64,000 bases of DNA, taken from positions 10,421 to 74,420 of the forward strand of contig NZ_JBNGOS010000035.1 of the NCBI RefSeq assembly GCF_050589685.1. Direction: 5' to 3'. This document shows, piece after piece, positions 42,895-51,963 of this stretch; within the stretch, counting starts at the first letter, position 1, and each line of letters starts with the position of its first letter. Position numbers and translations under genes: made by a program. The stretch is from Saccharicrinis sp050589685 (GTDB lineage Bacteria; Bacteroidota; Bacteroidia; Bacteroidales; Marinilabiliaceae). The notes under the pieces were generated by a model that was not told the DNA's origin, made no database searches, and worked only from the letters and a program-made list of their open reading frames with translations.

Positions 42895-42928
42895 AAGGAA
42901 CCGGTAACCTTTGGTTATAGGTTCCTTT
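42895..42928 (+). other. Strong intercistronic hairpin after mmdA
   Basis: AAGGAACC and GGTTCCTT pair perfectly and enclose TAACC-TTT-GGTTA, giving a 13-bp interrupted stem 13 bases after the mmdA stop and 33 before the next gene. There is no T tract, so it is more likely a stability or partial-termination element that sets subunit ratios. Confidence 0.5.
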
Positions 42929-42960
42929 GATGACCGGACACTTTACAATCACAAAAAAAT

Positions 42961-43323
42961 ATGGAGATGAATTTTTTACAAGTAACCAGCGATACCTGGA
43001 CCATTACTCTTTTGGGATGGGTGATCGTATTTGCCGCCTTATTGTTTTTGGTAGGTATCTTTTTGTTGGTTCCAAAAATAATTAGGTGGAGCGTAAAAAG
43101 AAGCCTGCGGATTAAAGGTAAGGCTGAGTTAGCAGCAGGGCACCAGGATATTACTGGTGAAACAAATGCCGCTATTGCTACAGCCCTGCATCTATTTTTT
43201 AACGAGATGCATGATGAGGAGAGTAATGTAATTACTATTAAGCAAGTGCGAAGACGTTATTCGCCATGGAACTCGAAGTTGTATGGAATGAATAATGTGA
43301 CATATGAAAAAAATAGAAGATAA
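42961..43323 (+). CDS. OadG-family small membrane subunit of the decarboxylase
   Basis: This 120-residue subunit has one membrane helix (about residues 17-40: TLLGWVIVFAALLFLVGIFL) and a charged cytoplasmic tail, the layout of OadG / MmdD, which assembles the membrane and soluble parts of sodium-pumping decarboxylases. It sits between the carboxyltransferase and biotin-carrier genes, as expected. The tail has an IATALHLFFNEMHDEES segment seen in Bacteroidota OadG proteins. The second ATG at 42967 is also possible. Confidence 0.85.
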   Translation: MEMNFLQVTSDTWTITLLGWVIVFAALLFLVGIFLLVPKIIRWSVKRSLRIKGKAELAAGHQDITGETNAAIATALHLFFNEMHDEESNVITIKQVRRRYSPWNSKLYGMNNVTYEKNRR

Positions 43324-43328
43324 AAGCA

Positions 43329-43751
43329 ATGAAAAAATTCGAATTTACTATAGCAGGTAACCGTTATAATGTGCACATTCAGGATTTCGAAGATTCTGTA
43401 GCTACCATTAATGTGAACGGAACTACTTATGAAGTAGAAGTTCATCAGGAAGTTAAAAAGAGTAAGACGCCTAAGTTGGTTCGGAAACCAGTGGAACGCA
43501 AACCGGGCGAAGGAGCAGTTCCGCAAAAAGCTACTGGTGCAGGTGCTGTCAAAGCGCCTCTTCCCGGTAATATCTTTAAAATCGAAGTGGCCGTGGGCGA
43601 CATTGTCAAAAGAGGAGATGTGCTGATTGTGATGGAAGCCATGAAAATGGAAAATAACGTGTTGGCAGAAAAAGATGGAGTTGTAAAATCAATCAAGGTG
43701 GGGCTGGGAGATGCTGTTCTTCAAAATGACATTTTAATTGAATTTGAATAA
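43329..43751 (+). CDS. mmdC: Biotin carrier subunit of methylmalonyl-CoA decarboxylase
   Basis: This 140-residue biotin-carrying protein has an N-terminal beta domain (1-45), a Pro/Ala/Lys-rich flexible linker (about 46-75), and a C-terminal biotinyl domain with the biotinylation motif VMEAMKMENNV (Lys106). It starts 5 bases after the OadG gene and ends just before the beta subunit, so translation is likely coupled. It carries CO2 between the alpha and beta subunits. Confidence 0.93.
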   Translation: MKKFEFTIAGNRYNVHIQDFEDSVATINVNGTTYEVEVHQEVKKSKTPKLVRKPVERKPGEGAVPQKATGAGAVKAPLPGNIFKIEVAVGDIVKRGDVLIVMEAMKMENNVLAEKDGVVKSIKVGLGDAVLQNDILIEFE

Positions 43752-43752
43752 C

Positions 43753-45003
43753 ATGAGAAAAGCGGCGACTATTTTTACCATACTGGCTTTGGTTTTCTGT
43801 CTTCAAATGGTATTTGGGACAGATGCTTTTGCTCAATTAAATACTGTTTCTGCGGAAACGGAAGGGTCCACTCTTCAGGGACTTCAAACCATGTGGGAAT
43901 TCACTGGTTTTGCCAATGTTCAATTGGGTAATATTATCATGATAGTTGTGGGATTGTTTTTTATCTTCCTCGCAATTAAATTTGATTACGAACCTCTTTT
44001 GCTTATCCCTATCGGTACTGGAATTTTGTTGGGTAACATACCTTTTGTAGAGGGGTATAAAATCGGACTGTATGAGGAAGGTTCCGTGCTGAACTATCTG
44101 TACTTCGGTGTTAAACAGGGTGTTTATCCCCCCTTAATTTTTCTGGGAATTGGTGCAATGACAGACTTCTCGTCGCTGATTTCCAATCCGAAATTGATGA
44201 TTTTGGGTGCTGCTGCACAAATTGGTATTTTTGCTACCTTTCTGGGTGCGTCCGCATTGGGTTTTACGCCTCAGGAAGCGGGAGCTATTGGTATAATTGG
44301 AGGGGCTGATGGTCCTACTGCGATCTTTTTGTCTTCTAAATTAGCTCCAGAGTTAATGGGGGCCATTGCGATAGCGGCGTATTCATATATGGCGTTGGTA
44401 CCTGTAATTCAACCGCCAATCATGCGATTGATGATCCCGAAAAAGGAACGAGCAATTAAGATGAAACCGCCTCGCGCTGTTTCAAAAACAGAAAAAGTAC
44501 TGTTCCCTTTAATTGGATTGCTGTTAACCACTTTTATTTCTCCTTCGGCATTGCCTCTTTTAGGTATGTTGTTCTTCGGAAATCTTTTGAAAGAATCCGG
44601 TGTGACGGAAAGATTGGCAGATACAGCCCGTAATTCTATGATTAATATTGTAACCATTTTGTTAGGTTTGACTGTAGGTGCCTCAACGCAAGCGGATTAT
44701 TTCCTGACCACCGATTCGTTAAAAATATTCGGATTAGGGGCTTTGTCGTTTATGGTTGCCACCGCTGGCGGTTTGCTGTTTGCCAGACTGTTAAATGTCT
44801 TCCTGAAGACAGATAATAAGATCAATCCGCTTATTGGTGCGGCAGGAGTTTCTGCAGTGCCCGATTCGGCTCGTGTGGTTCAGCACGAAGGTTTAAAAAC
44901 CGACCCGAACAACCACTTGTTAATGCATGCCATGGCGCCAAACGTATCCGGTGTGATTGGTTCTGCGGTAGCAGCGGGTATTATGCTCAGCTTTTTGTTG
45001 TAG
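43753..45003 (+). CDS. mmdB: Sodium-translocating decarboxylase beta subunit
   Basis: This 416-residue integral membrane subunit decarboxylates carboxybiotin and exports sodium. FGVKQGVYPPLIFLGIGAMTD, GIIGGADGPTAIFLSSKLAP (with the catalytic Asp in GGADGPT), and PLIGAAGVSAVPDSARV are family hallmarks. There are about nine to eleven helices. It begins with a hydrophobic, signal-like extension ending in AFAQ that is longer than in Klebsiella OadB. The open frame extends to a TTG at 43738; ATG 43753, 1 base after the mmdC stop, is preferred. Confidence 0.94.
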   Translation: MRKAATIFTILALVFCLQMVFGTDAFAQLNTVSAETEGSTLQGLQTMWEFTGFANVQLGNIIMIVVGLFFIFLAIKFDYEPLLLIPIGTGILLGNIPFVEGYKIGLYEEGSVLNYLYFGVKQGVYPPLIFLGIGAMTDFSSLISNPKLMILGAAAQIGIFATFLGASALGFTPQEAGAIGIIGGADGPTAIFLSSKLAPELMGAIAIAAYSYMALVPVIQPPIMRLMIPKKERAIKMKPPRAVSKTEKVLFPLIGLLLTTFISPSALPLLGMLFFGNLLKESGVTERLADTARNSMINIVTILLGLTVGASTQADYFLTTDSLKIFGLGALSFMVATAGGLLFARLLNVFLKTDNKINPLIGAAGVSAVPDSARVVQHEGLKTDPNNHLLMHAMAPNVSGVIGSAVAAGIMLSFLL

Positions 45004-45038
45004 TAAAGCATCTAGGTTAACTAGACAGATATATCAAT

Positions 45039-45072
45039 AAAAAAGACTGCTTCTTTGAGGCAGTCTTTTTTA
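45039..45072. terminator. Terminator of the methylmalonyl-CoA operon
   Basis: AAAAGACTGC and GCAGTCTTTT pair over 10 bp around a 9-base loop, with A and T tracts on both sides. It serves the operon ending at 45003 and the convergent gene ending at 45098. Confidence 0.9.
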
Positions 45073-45097
45073 TTTGCTTGTGGTTTGTTGCTGAACC

Positions 45098-45805
45098 TTA
45101 ATTGACAAGGCTGTTGTAATAATTTAATATCTTGGTAAGATCTTTTGGATTGTTGGCTTTAACCTTGTTTTCTTTCATATACTTTTTGATTTCTGTTTGT
45201 TTATCGGAGAATAAACTTAAGAGTCTTTTTTTGTTGCTCACTTCAATCAAAATATTGCTTTTTGTATTGTTTGCATAGTATCGAACTTTTTTCTCCCTAA
45301 AACTGGGTAGTTTGGCTTCCTGATATGCTTTGGCAACTTTGGCTTCCTGAAGCACCACCACTTTTTTTTGATATAGACCAACATTTTTATCAGATAAGAC
45401 AACAAAGAATCCTTCCCGAATAACATTATCTTTCATCCATTGCTTTCTTTTGTATTTAAAGCCGTTGATAGTTACGGAATTAATAGGGAAGGATTTGGAT
45501 AGTTCAAATTCGCCACTGTCAATTTTAATCTCCATAATATCTTTGTAGTTGTTATAGCGTAGAAGTAGGTCTGTAAATGTGCTGCCGTCTTCCATGGTTA
45601 GTGAACCCCGTCTAAACGATTTAGTTATGTAGGGACTACCTGAATAAAGTGCGTTCTGCTCTCCGTTGATCATCTTAGAATAACGAACCTTATTGTTGAA
45701 GTCAAAAAAACTCATTGAATTGTATACAGACCGGGACTCACCTTGCCCATAAGATATGATGGGGGTAAAAATGAGTATAAGTAGGGTGACGTAAATTGTT
45801 TTCAT
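45098..45805 (-). CDS. Uncharacterised exported protein
   Basis: This 235-residue protein has a signal peptide (MKTIYVTLLILIFTPIISYGQ). The mature part is basic, with a central repeat-like beta region (GSPYITKSFRRGSLTMEDGS, LSKSFPINSVTINGFKYKRK) and a lysine-rich helical C-terminus (SDKQTEIKKYMKENKVK, then TKILNYYNSL). I recognise no named family. It is convergent with the decarboxylase operon and divergent from the second SusC. It is probably real, since codon use and signal peptide look genuine. Confidence 0.6.
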   Translation of the reverse strand: MKTIYVTLLILIFTPIISYGQGESRSVYNSMSFFDFNNKVRYSKMINGEQNALYSGSPYITKSFRRGSLTMEDGSTFTDLLLRYNNYKDIMEIKIDSGEFELSKSFPINSVTINGFKYKRKQWMKDNVIREGFFVVLSDKNVGLYQKKVVVLQEAKVAKAYQEAKLPSFREKKVRYYANNTKSNILIEVSNKKRLLSLFSDKQTEIKKYMKENKVKANNPKDLTKILNYYNSLVN

Positions 45806-46563
45806 ATGTTTTGTATTTATGGATTGAATAGCAAATGTATTAAAAATGATTATTCATAGTGAACGAATAAGTTAATAATTCGAAAAAAGCGATTACAAAA
45901 ATTAACAAATAAAAATATAAATTTGCATAATTTAAAAATATTTTTAAATTTGTAGGTGGTTTAGATTGGTGCGTTCTGGTTGACATACTGAAAAAAAATA
46001 GTAAAAATTAAAACATTTTTGAAGTGCGCTTTGTTTTGGAGGTAAGCAGAGGTGATATATTAAAAAATATGAATCGGTTTATCTCAAAATAAGGGGGTGT
46101 TAGGGAGATAATTATAAAAGATGTAAGTTTGACCAATGAAACTAATGCAATTTAAATTCAAAAGTTTGATAAGTGAAATCATTTGCGAATTATGGAATTA
46201 ATCAGAGGAATAATCAATTTCTAATTCGCGGCGTTTTTTAAGTGTTCATGAAATATTATATTTAAATTATATATTTGCCGATATATTTACAATTTATTAG
46301 TGTTCCCCCGCTTTTGTAGATAATTTAACTCACATAATAAAATACTAATTACAAAAACCTTTAATCGTATGGAAGTCAAAAAACAATCTCAGGAATTTTA
46401 TAAATAAGAAGACAGCTTTCTGTTGTCTCTGGAAAATAATCTGACATAATGAAAGTGTCGGATTATGCAATATCGTGTGCTTTATATTTAGCATACTGTA
46501 GTTCATAAAAATTGCATTGTCTTTTTAATAAATACACAATTATTAATTTAAACCTTTTGTTTT
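45806..46563 (+). promoter_or_regulatory. 758-base control region and leader of SusCD operon 2
   Basis: This AT-rich gap shares blocks with the leader of SusC 1. A TCAAAATAAGGG...TGT..GGGA block lies near 46084. GTGTTCCCCCGCTT is at 46300-46313, followed by CTCACATAA and ACAAAAACCTTTA before a 12-codon ORF (46369-46407). A terminal block begins near 46510 (GCATTGTCTTTTTA, then TAAATACACA, then TTAATTTAAACC) and continues unchanged into susC. A -7 element TATATTTG is at 46270-46277. Two hairpins unique to this copy lie at about 46408-46470 (AGACAG/TGTCT and AATCTGACA/TGTCGGATT). Confidence 0.7.
46369..46407 (+). CDS. 12-codon leader ORF (MEVKKQSQEFYK) of SusCD operon 2
   Basis: The ORF opens with ATGGAA after ACAAAAACCTTTAATCGT, 69 bases after the GTGTTCCCCCGC block. 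The matching ORF of operon 1 is 70 bases after its block and also has 12 codons. The peptides share only the ME start and Lys richness. The shared position and length argue for a leader peptide, but translation is unproved. Confidence 0.35.
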   Translation: MEVKKQSQEFYK

Positions 46564-49500
46564 ATGCGGAAATTAGCATTATTTCTGTCACTGGTTCTAT
46601 TTATAGGACTAGAGACTTTGACAGCCCAAACAAAAGCTGTTTCAGGAAAAGTGGTCGATAATTTTGGTGAATCGATTCCTGGAGTATCTATTGTCGTGAA
46701 GGGCACAACAATCGGGACTATTTCCCGTCCGGACGGTACATATACATTAAATGTACCAGAAGATGCAGCAGCCATCGTGTTTACTTTCGTTGGCATGAAA
46801 ATGCAGGAAGTTCCTTTTACAGGACAATCTACTATTAATGTAACCATGGAATTGGATACCGAGGATATCGATGAGGTAGTAGTCACAGCTTTGGGAATTA
46901 AAAGAAGCCAAAAATCAATTGGTTATGCATCCACTTCGGTAGATTCGGAGGAATTAACCAAAACCAGAAGTTCAAGTATTATGGAAGGTATTGCCGGTAA
47001 AGTAGCCGGTGTGCAGATTACATCCAGTTCAAGTGATCCGGGAGCTTCTAATTCAGTTATCATTAGGGGTATTTCCTCTTTAGGGGGAAGTAACCAACCA
47101 TTATATGTTATTAACGGTGTTCCAATGACCAATAACTCGAGTTCTAGTTCTTCGCTGGATGGAGGTTACGACTTTGGTAACGCAGCTAACTTGGTTAACC
47201 CTGATGATGTGGATGAAGTAACCATTCTGAAGGGTGCAGCGGCAACGGCATTGTATGGTTCGCGTGCAGCAAACGGTGTAATCATTATTACTACCAAATC
47301 AGGTGAAGGTAAAACGCAGGTAACGTTTAACTCATCCGTTGAATATTCAGATATACTAAGGTTACCGGAATTTCAGAACGATTTTGGTATGGGTTGGGAT
47401 GCCCACCATACTTTAAACGAAAATGGAAGTTGGGGGCCTCGTTTGGATGGTTCAGAAAGGCTTTGGGGGTCTGTTTATAACAACTCGCAAAAACTTAAAG
47501 CTTTTGAAGCACAAGAGGATAATGTGAGAGACTTTTTTGATTACGGGAAAAGGTATAACAACTCTATTACACTTTCGGGAGGTAACGAAACTACAACGTA
47601 TTATTCTTCTTTATCAATGATTGATCAAGATGGATTGGTTCCTACTGACATAGATTCATATAGAAAGTATACTGCAGCTTTTAACGGTTCGCACAAAATG
47701 GGTAGGCTAACCATTTCTTCTAATATCAATTACTCACAGCAAGATAATAATTTTGCTCAAACAGGTCAGGGGCTTACCATTATTAACTCATTGTATCAAA
47801 CGCCGAGGGATATAAGTATTATTGGTCTTGCGGATTACGAAAACGACCCGTTTAACTCTGTAGACTATTACTACACGCCATATGGAATTACAAATCCGTA
47901 TTACCTGATTAATGAAATGGAGGCCAGTTTTGAACAGAAAAAGGTATTTGGTAAAATGCAGTTTGACGTTGAATTAACAGATGATATAAATTTATTATAT
48001 CGTTTTGGTCTGGACGTATCTGATAACGTTACAAAGATAGGTACACCTGAGGTTCAGGCAGCTGAAGGTACTCCAAATGCAGGTTCTTCAACAAACCAAG
48101 AAGGTACCGTAAACAAGGGTATGCAAAGAAGACATCAGTACAACCATGATTTCTTGGCTACTTATAGTAAACAATTCGAAGATTTAACGCTAGATTTTAC
48201 TGGAGGTTTAAACATCAACGAAAGAAATTACAGTTCTGTTTCTGCAAGTGTAACAGGTTTAGATATTCCTGGATTCTACGATTTAAGTAACTCTTCGTCC
48301 ACTCCGGTTGTAGATGAATACTATTATAAAAGAAGGATTGTAGGTCTTTTAGGAAACTTAGAACTGGGATACCGAAATATGTTATTCTTGTCTTTGTCGG
48401 CAAGAAATGACTGGTCTTCTACATTGCCTGAAGATAATAATAGTTTCTTCTATCCTGGCGCAACTATTAGTTTCTTGTTTAACGAGATTCTTCCTGATAA
48501 TTTTAAGTCTGCAATAAGTTATGGTAAAGTGAGAATGGCTTATGGACAAACAGGTAACGATGCAGATCCATATGTATTGGATCCATACTTTAATGCAAGT
48601 AGCATTTATAATCCTTTTAGAAATTTGAATTTTCCGTTAGCCGGGCAGAATGCTTTTGAAGTAGGTAATGCCCTAGGTAATCAAGCTTTGGCACCGGAAT
48701 TATCAACTGAATTTGAGTTCGGTTTGGAAATGAAGTTTTTCAACAACAGATTTGGTTTTGATGTGGCTTACTATGACAAAACTTCAGAGGATCAAATTTA
48801 TAGTTTAGGTTTAGCTCCTTCTACCGGATATACAAGCCAGACAACTAATTTAGGAGAAATCTCCAATAAGGGTATTGAATTATTGGTTGAAGGTACCCCT
48901 GTCGAAACAAAAGATTTCTCATGGTATCTTGCCGTGAATTACTCGAAAAATGAGAATGAACTAGTTAGCCTGCCCGACGAATTGGGTAAGAAAATTAGTA
49001 TCGGAGGACTATCTACGGTTGGATTTGTTGCACAGGTTGGATCTCCAATTGGTTTATATGATGTAACAGTTCCTAAGTATAATGATGAAGGACAAATTAT
49101 TGTAAATTCAGGCACAGGTAGACCGATCGCAGCCGACGAGAAGAAGGTTATTGAAGGAGCGGATTACGATTTTACGATGGGTATTACTAATACTTTTAGC
49201 TATAAGAACGTAAGCCTATCTATGGATTTAGATATTCGTGAAGGAGGTTTAATGTATTCGCGTACCGCAGATATTAACTACTTTACAGGTAATGCAATAC
49301 AAACTACATACAATGACCGTCATACATTTATTGTTCCAAATTCGGTAAACGAGATTGACAATGGTGATGGAACATACTCTTATGTTGAAAATACGACACC
49401 TATTTCAAAGGAAGATATGGATGACTATTTTGCAGATGGTGCGGATAAGCTTGATGAAACGTGGTTGGTTGACAGATCATTTGTGAAGTTAAAAAGAGTA

Positions 49501-49725
49501 GCTTTAACATACGATATGCCTAAAAAATGGTTTGAGACTTTACCTATTACCGGGGCCACACTAACTGCTTACGGTAATAATTTGTTACTGTATACTCCTA
49601 AGGAAAACACTTTCATAGATCCAGAAACAACAACTTTTGGTAATGATTTAGTTGGTAAGTTTGGTGAGTTTACTGCGAATCCAACAACACGCAGTTGGGG
49701 TTTTAACTTGAAGTTGAACTTTTAA
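46564..49725 (+). CDS. SusC/RagA-family TonB-linked outer-membrane transporter 2 (alpha-glucan locus)
   Basis: This 1053-residue SusC homologue starts MRKLALFLSLVLF, nearly identical to the first SusC through the signal peptide and the carboxypeptidase-like domain (SGKVVDNFGESIPGVSIVVK). The plug has GKVAGVQITSSS, VIIRGISSL and VTILKGAAATALYGSRAANG, and the barrel ends LKLNF. It is followed by SusD (9 bases), two lipoproteins, and then GH31 and GH13 enzymes, so it should import malto-oligosaccharides or related alpha-glucans. Confidence 0.95.
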   Translation: MRKLALFLSLVLFIGLETLTAQTKAVSGKVVDNFGESIPGVSIVVKGTTIGTISRPDGTYTLNVPEDAAAIVFTFVGMKMQEVPFTGQSTINVTMELDTEDIDEVVVTALGIKRSQKSIGYASTSVDSEELTKTRSSSIMEGIAGKVAGVQITSSSSDPGASNSVIIRGISSLGGSNQPLYVINGVPMTNNSSSSSSLDGGYDFGNAANLVNPDDVDEVTILKGAAATALYGSRAANGVIIITTKSGEGKTQVTFNSSVEYSDILRLPEFQNDFGMGWDAHHTLNENGSWGPRLDGSERLWGSVYNNSQKLKAFEAQEDNVRDFFDYGKRYNNSITLSGGNETTTYYSSLSMIDQDGLVPTDIDSYRKYTAAFNGSHKMGRLTISSNINYSQQDNNFAQTGQGLTIINSLYQTPRDISIIGLADYENDPFNSVDYYYTPYGITNPYYLINEMEASFEQKKVFGKMQFDVELTDDINLLYRFGLDVSDNVTKIGTPEVQAAEGTPNAGSSTNQEGTVNKGMQRRHQYNHDFLATYSKQFEDLTLDFTGGLNINERNYSSVSASVTGLDIPGFYDLSNSSSTPVVDEYYYKRRIVGLLGNLELGYRNMLFLSLSARNDWSSTLPEDNNSFFYPGATISFLFNEILPDNFKSAISYGKVRMAYGQTGNDADPYVLDPYFNASSIYNPFRNLNFPLAGQNAFEVGNALGNQALAPELSTEFEFGLEMKFFNNRFGFDVAYYDKTSEDQIYSLGLAPSTGYTSQTTNLGEISNKGIELLVEGTPVETKDFSWYLAVNYSKNENELVSLPDELGKKISIGGLSTVGFVAQVGSPIGLYDVTVPKYNDEGQIIVNSGTGRPIAADEKKVIEGADYDFTMGITNTFSYKNVSLSMDLDIREGGLMYSRTADINYFTGNAIQTTYNDRHTFIVPNSVNEIDNGDGTYSYVENTTPISKEDMDDYFADGADKLDETWLVDRSFVKLKRVALTYDMPKKWFETLPITGATLTAYGNNLLLYTPKENTFIDPETTTFGNDLVGKFGEFTANPTTRSWGFNLKLNF

Positions 49726-49734
49726 AAAAGGTAA

Positions 49735-51189
49735 ATGATGAAGAAATTAATAATATTATTTTTAATTGGAGGAATCATTTCAAGCTGTTCAGATTATCTG
49801 GACGTAAATGATGATCCAAATGTTCCAACAGAAGTTACTACGGAATTAGTGCTTCCGGCTGCAGAGGCTTCGATTGCTGTACAAGTTGGAGGAATGCTAT
49901 TTAATACAGGTGGTTTTTATGCACAATATTGGTCACAAGCTCCCGAAGCTAACCAATATAACGACTTGGATAAATTTAACTTAAAAACTGATTTTTTAGA
50001 TAACGTTTATACCGAGTTGTATGCCGGAGCTTTAAATGATTTGGAGTATATCAGGACGACAGCTATGGCTCAGGATGACCCTGGCAATTACTTGGCTGCT
50101 ACTGTCCTTCGGGCTTATACGTTGCAATTGTTGGTAGATTTGATTGATATGACTCCTTATTCAGAGGCATTAAATGGTACAGATATTTTAAGTCCTAATT
50201 TTGAAGAAGGTAAAATCGTGTACGATGGAATCGTAGAAGAATTGGATGCTGCTTTGGCAGATGTAACAAATTCATCTACAGTCGCTTCTACGGATATGTT
50301 GTTTGGAGGGAATATAAAGGAATGGATTGGTTTTGCAAATGCCATGAAATTGAAAATATTTATGCGTCAAAGTGAAACCTCTGATAATCATTCGGCTGAC
50401 ATACAGGCCTTGTTAGCTGCGAATAGTTTTATGACAAAGGATGTTCAATTTGCTTCTTATTCTGATGAGCAAAATAAACGTAACTCTTGGTATGATACGG
50501 AAGTGGATAGATTAGGTGGAATAAACCATGTAGGTACTATTAATATTATATCATATATGTTATCGAATAATGATCCGCGTATTGGTAAAATATGGAATAA
50601 AGCTACAGGTTCTGACATCTATAATGGGAATGTTCCTGCAGGAAAGACTGTCCTTGGAATTAAGAATGAAGATTTTAGTTTTCCTATTATGACGGCTACT
50701 ACACCTACATACTTGTATAGTTTGGCTGAGTTATATCTATTTGTAGCTGAAGCAGAATTAAGATATAATAGCGATGCAGCAGCAGCTGAGGTAGCGTATA
50801 AGGCTGCTATTGATGCAAGTTTAGCTTTACATGGGATTACAACTCCTGGTTCAGATTTATACGGTGCAGGTAAACCGTACGAATTCGATGGTACTCGAAA
50901 ACAAATAGCCATGCAAAAATGGGCGTGCTTAGCTATGGTTAATCATATAGAGTCTTGGTTTGAAACTAAGAGAACCGAGTATCCTGTTATTTCAGCTTTA
51001 TCAGCAGCAGAAGTGGATGCAGCACCAACATCATATACACCAGGTGAAAGAATCTTTCCTTACGAGAATAATTTAGGTGAGAACGTATGGTTAACGAGAT
51101 TCTTTTATCCAGATGTAGCCATTACGAGAAATCAAAATGCGCCTACGCAAGCTAAATTAACAGATAAAGTTTGGTGGGATCAAAATTAA
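49735..51189 (+). CDS. SusD-family surface glycan-binding lipoprotein 2
   Basis: This 484-residue lipoprotein (lipobox SSC, Cys near 18) is of the SusD-like_2 type: YLDVNDDPNVPTEVTTELVLPAA is characteristic, followed by AATVLRAYTLQLLVDLIDMTPYS and the C-terminal MQKWACLAMVNHIESWFETKRTEYP. It ends LTDKVWWDQN. It pairs with SusC 2. ATGs at 49735 and 49738 are both possible starts. Confidence 0.93.
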   Translation: MMKKLIILFLIGGIISSCSDYLDVNDDPNVPTEVTTELVLPAAEASIAVQVGGMLFNTGGFYAQYWSQAPEANQYNDLDKFNLKTDFLDNVYTELYAGALNDLEYIRTTAMAQDDPGNYLAATVLRAYTLQLLVDLIDMTPYSEALNGTDILSPNFEEGKIVYDGIVEELDAALADVTNSSTVASTDMLFGGNIKEWIGFANAMKLKIFMRQSETSDNHSADIQALLAANSFMTKDVQFASYSDEQNKRNSWYDTEVDRLGGINHVGTINIISYMLSNNDPRIGKIWNKATGSDIYNGNVPAGKTVLGIKNEDFSFPIMTATTPTYLYSLAELYLFVAEAELRYNSDAAAAEVAYKAAIDASLALHGITTPGSDLYGAGKPYEFDGTRKQIAMQKWACLAMVNHIESWFETKRTEYPVISALSAAEVDAAPTSYTPGERIFPYENNLGENVWLTRFFYPDVAITRNQNAPTQAKLTDKVWWDQN

Positions 51190-51207
51190 TCCAGAAAAAT
51201 TATAGAT

Positions 51208-51942
51208 ATGAAAAAGATATTATTTTGTTTATTTTCATTGGCCTTGGTTTTTCAGGGTTGTGAAAAAGATACAAGTACAGAAGATATGTCTCGTATTACA
51301 AATTACGTTACATTCGGCTTTACTGATGCAAACGATAAGGATCAATTCGGGAATGATATGGTTATTATCGAAAAAGGCACTGCATATGATATAACGCAGA
51401 ATTATACGGCTTTCGAAGGAGAGACCGATAAATCGGGAGAAACTGAAATAACAGGTTCTATAGATACAGATGCTTCCGGATACTACCCGATAAATTATTC
51501 AGCGGTTAATGCGGATGGTTATTCAGCTTCTTCTACGAAATCAATTATTGTTTCTGATCCTTCTATTGCAACAGATATAAGTGGTGATTATTCTGCTACC
51601 GTATATCGCACACCGACTGGTAACACCTACAATGAAGGTTTTGATGCAAGTATTTCTAAGGTTACTGATGGTGTTTTTTATGTAGATAGAATGTTAGGCT
51701 CGTACTATTACGATGGTTTTGGATACAAAGATTTCGGTTCTTATTTTGTACATGGGTTCGTAGCATTAAAAGCTGATAATACAATAACATCAGGGAGTAG
51801 TGCAAGTTATAGTCCAGGATGGAGAGATACTTTATCCGGTTTCAAAGATGGTGTTTATGATCCAGCAACTGGGATTGTTACCTTTACTTCGCTTTATGCT
51901 GGAGGAAGAGAGTTTCATGTTACATTTACTCCGAAAGAGTAG
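51208..51942 (+). CDS. Surface lipoprotein at the SusE position, with Ig-like domain
   Basis: This 244-residue lipoprotein has lipobox FQGC (Cys near 18). Residues about 30-115 look like an immunoglobulin-like DUF5011/5012 domain, ending GYYPINYSAVNADGYSAS. Residues about 120-244 form a second beta domain (SGDYSATVYRTPTG to the end) like BT_2262-type proteins. In SusCD operons such proteins stand where SusE/SusF stand in the starch system and bind glycans at the cell surface. It follows SusD by 18 bases. Confidence 0.75.
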   Translation: MKKILFCLFSLALVFQGCEKDTSTEDMSRITNYVTFGFTDANDKDQFGNDMVIIEKGTAYDITQNYTAFEGETDKSGETEITGSIDTDASGYYPINYSAVNADGYSASSTKSIIVSDPSIATDISGDYSATVYRTPTGNTYNEGFDASISKVTDGVFYVDRMLGSYYYDGFGYKDFGSYFVHGFVALKADNTITSGSSASYSPGWRDTLSGFKDGVYDPATGIVTFTSLYAGGREFHVTFTPKE

Positions 51943-51963
51943 AATAATTAAAAGAAATTGATT

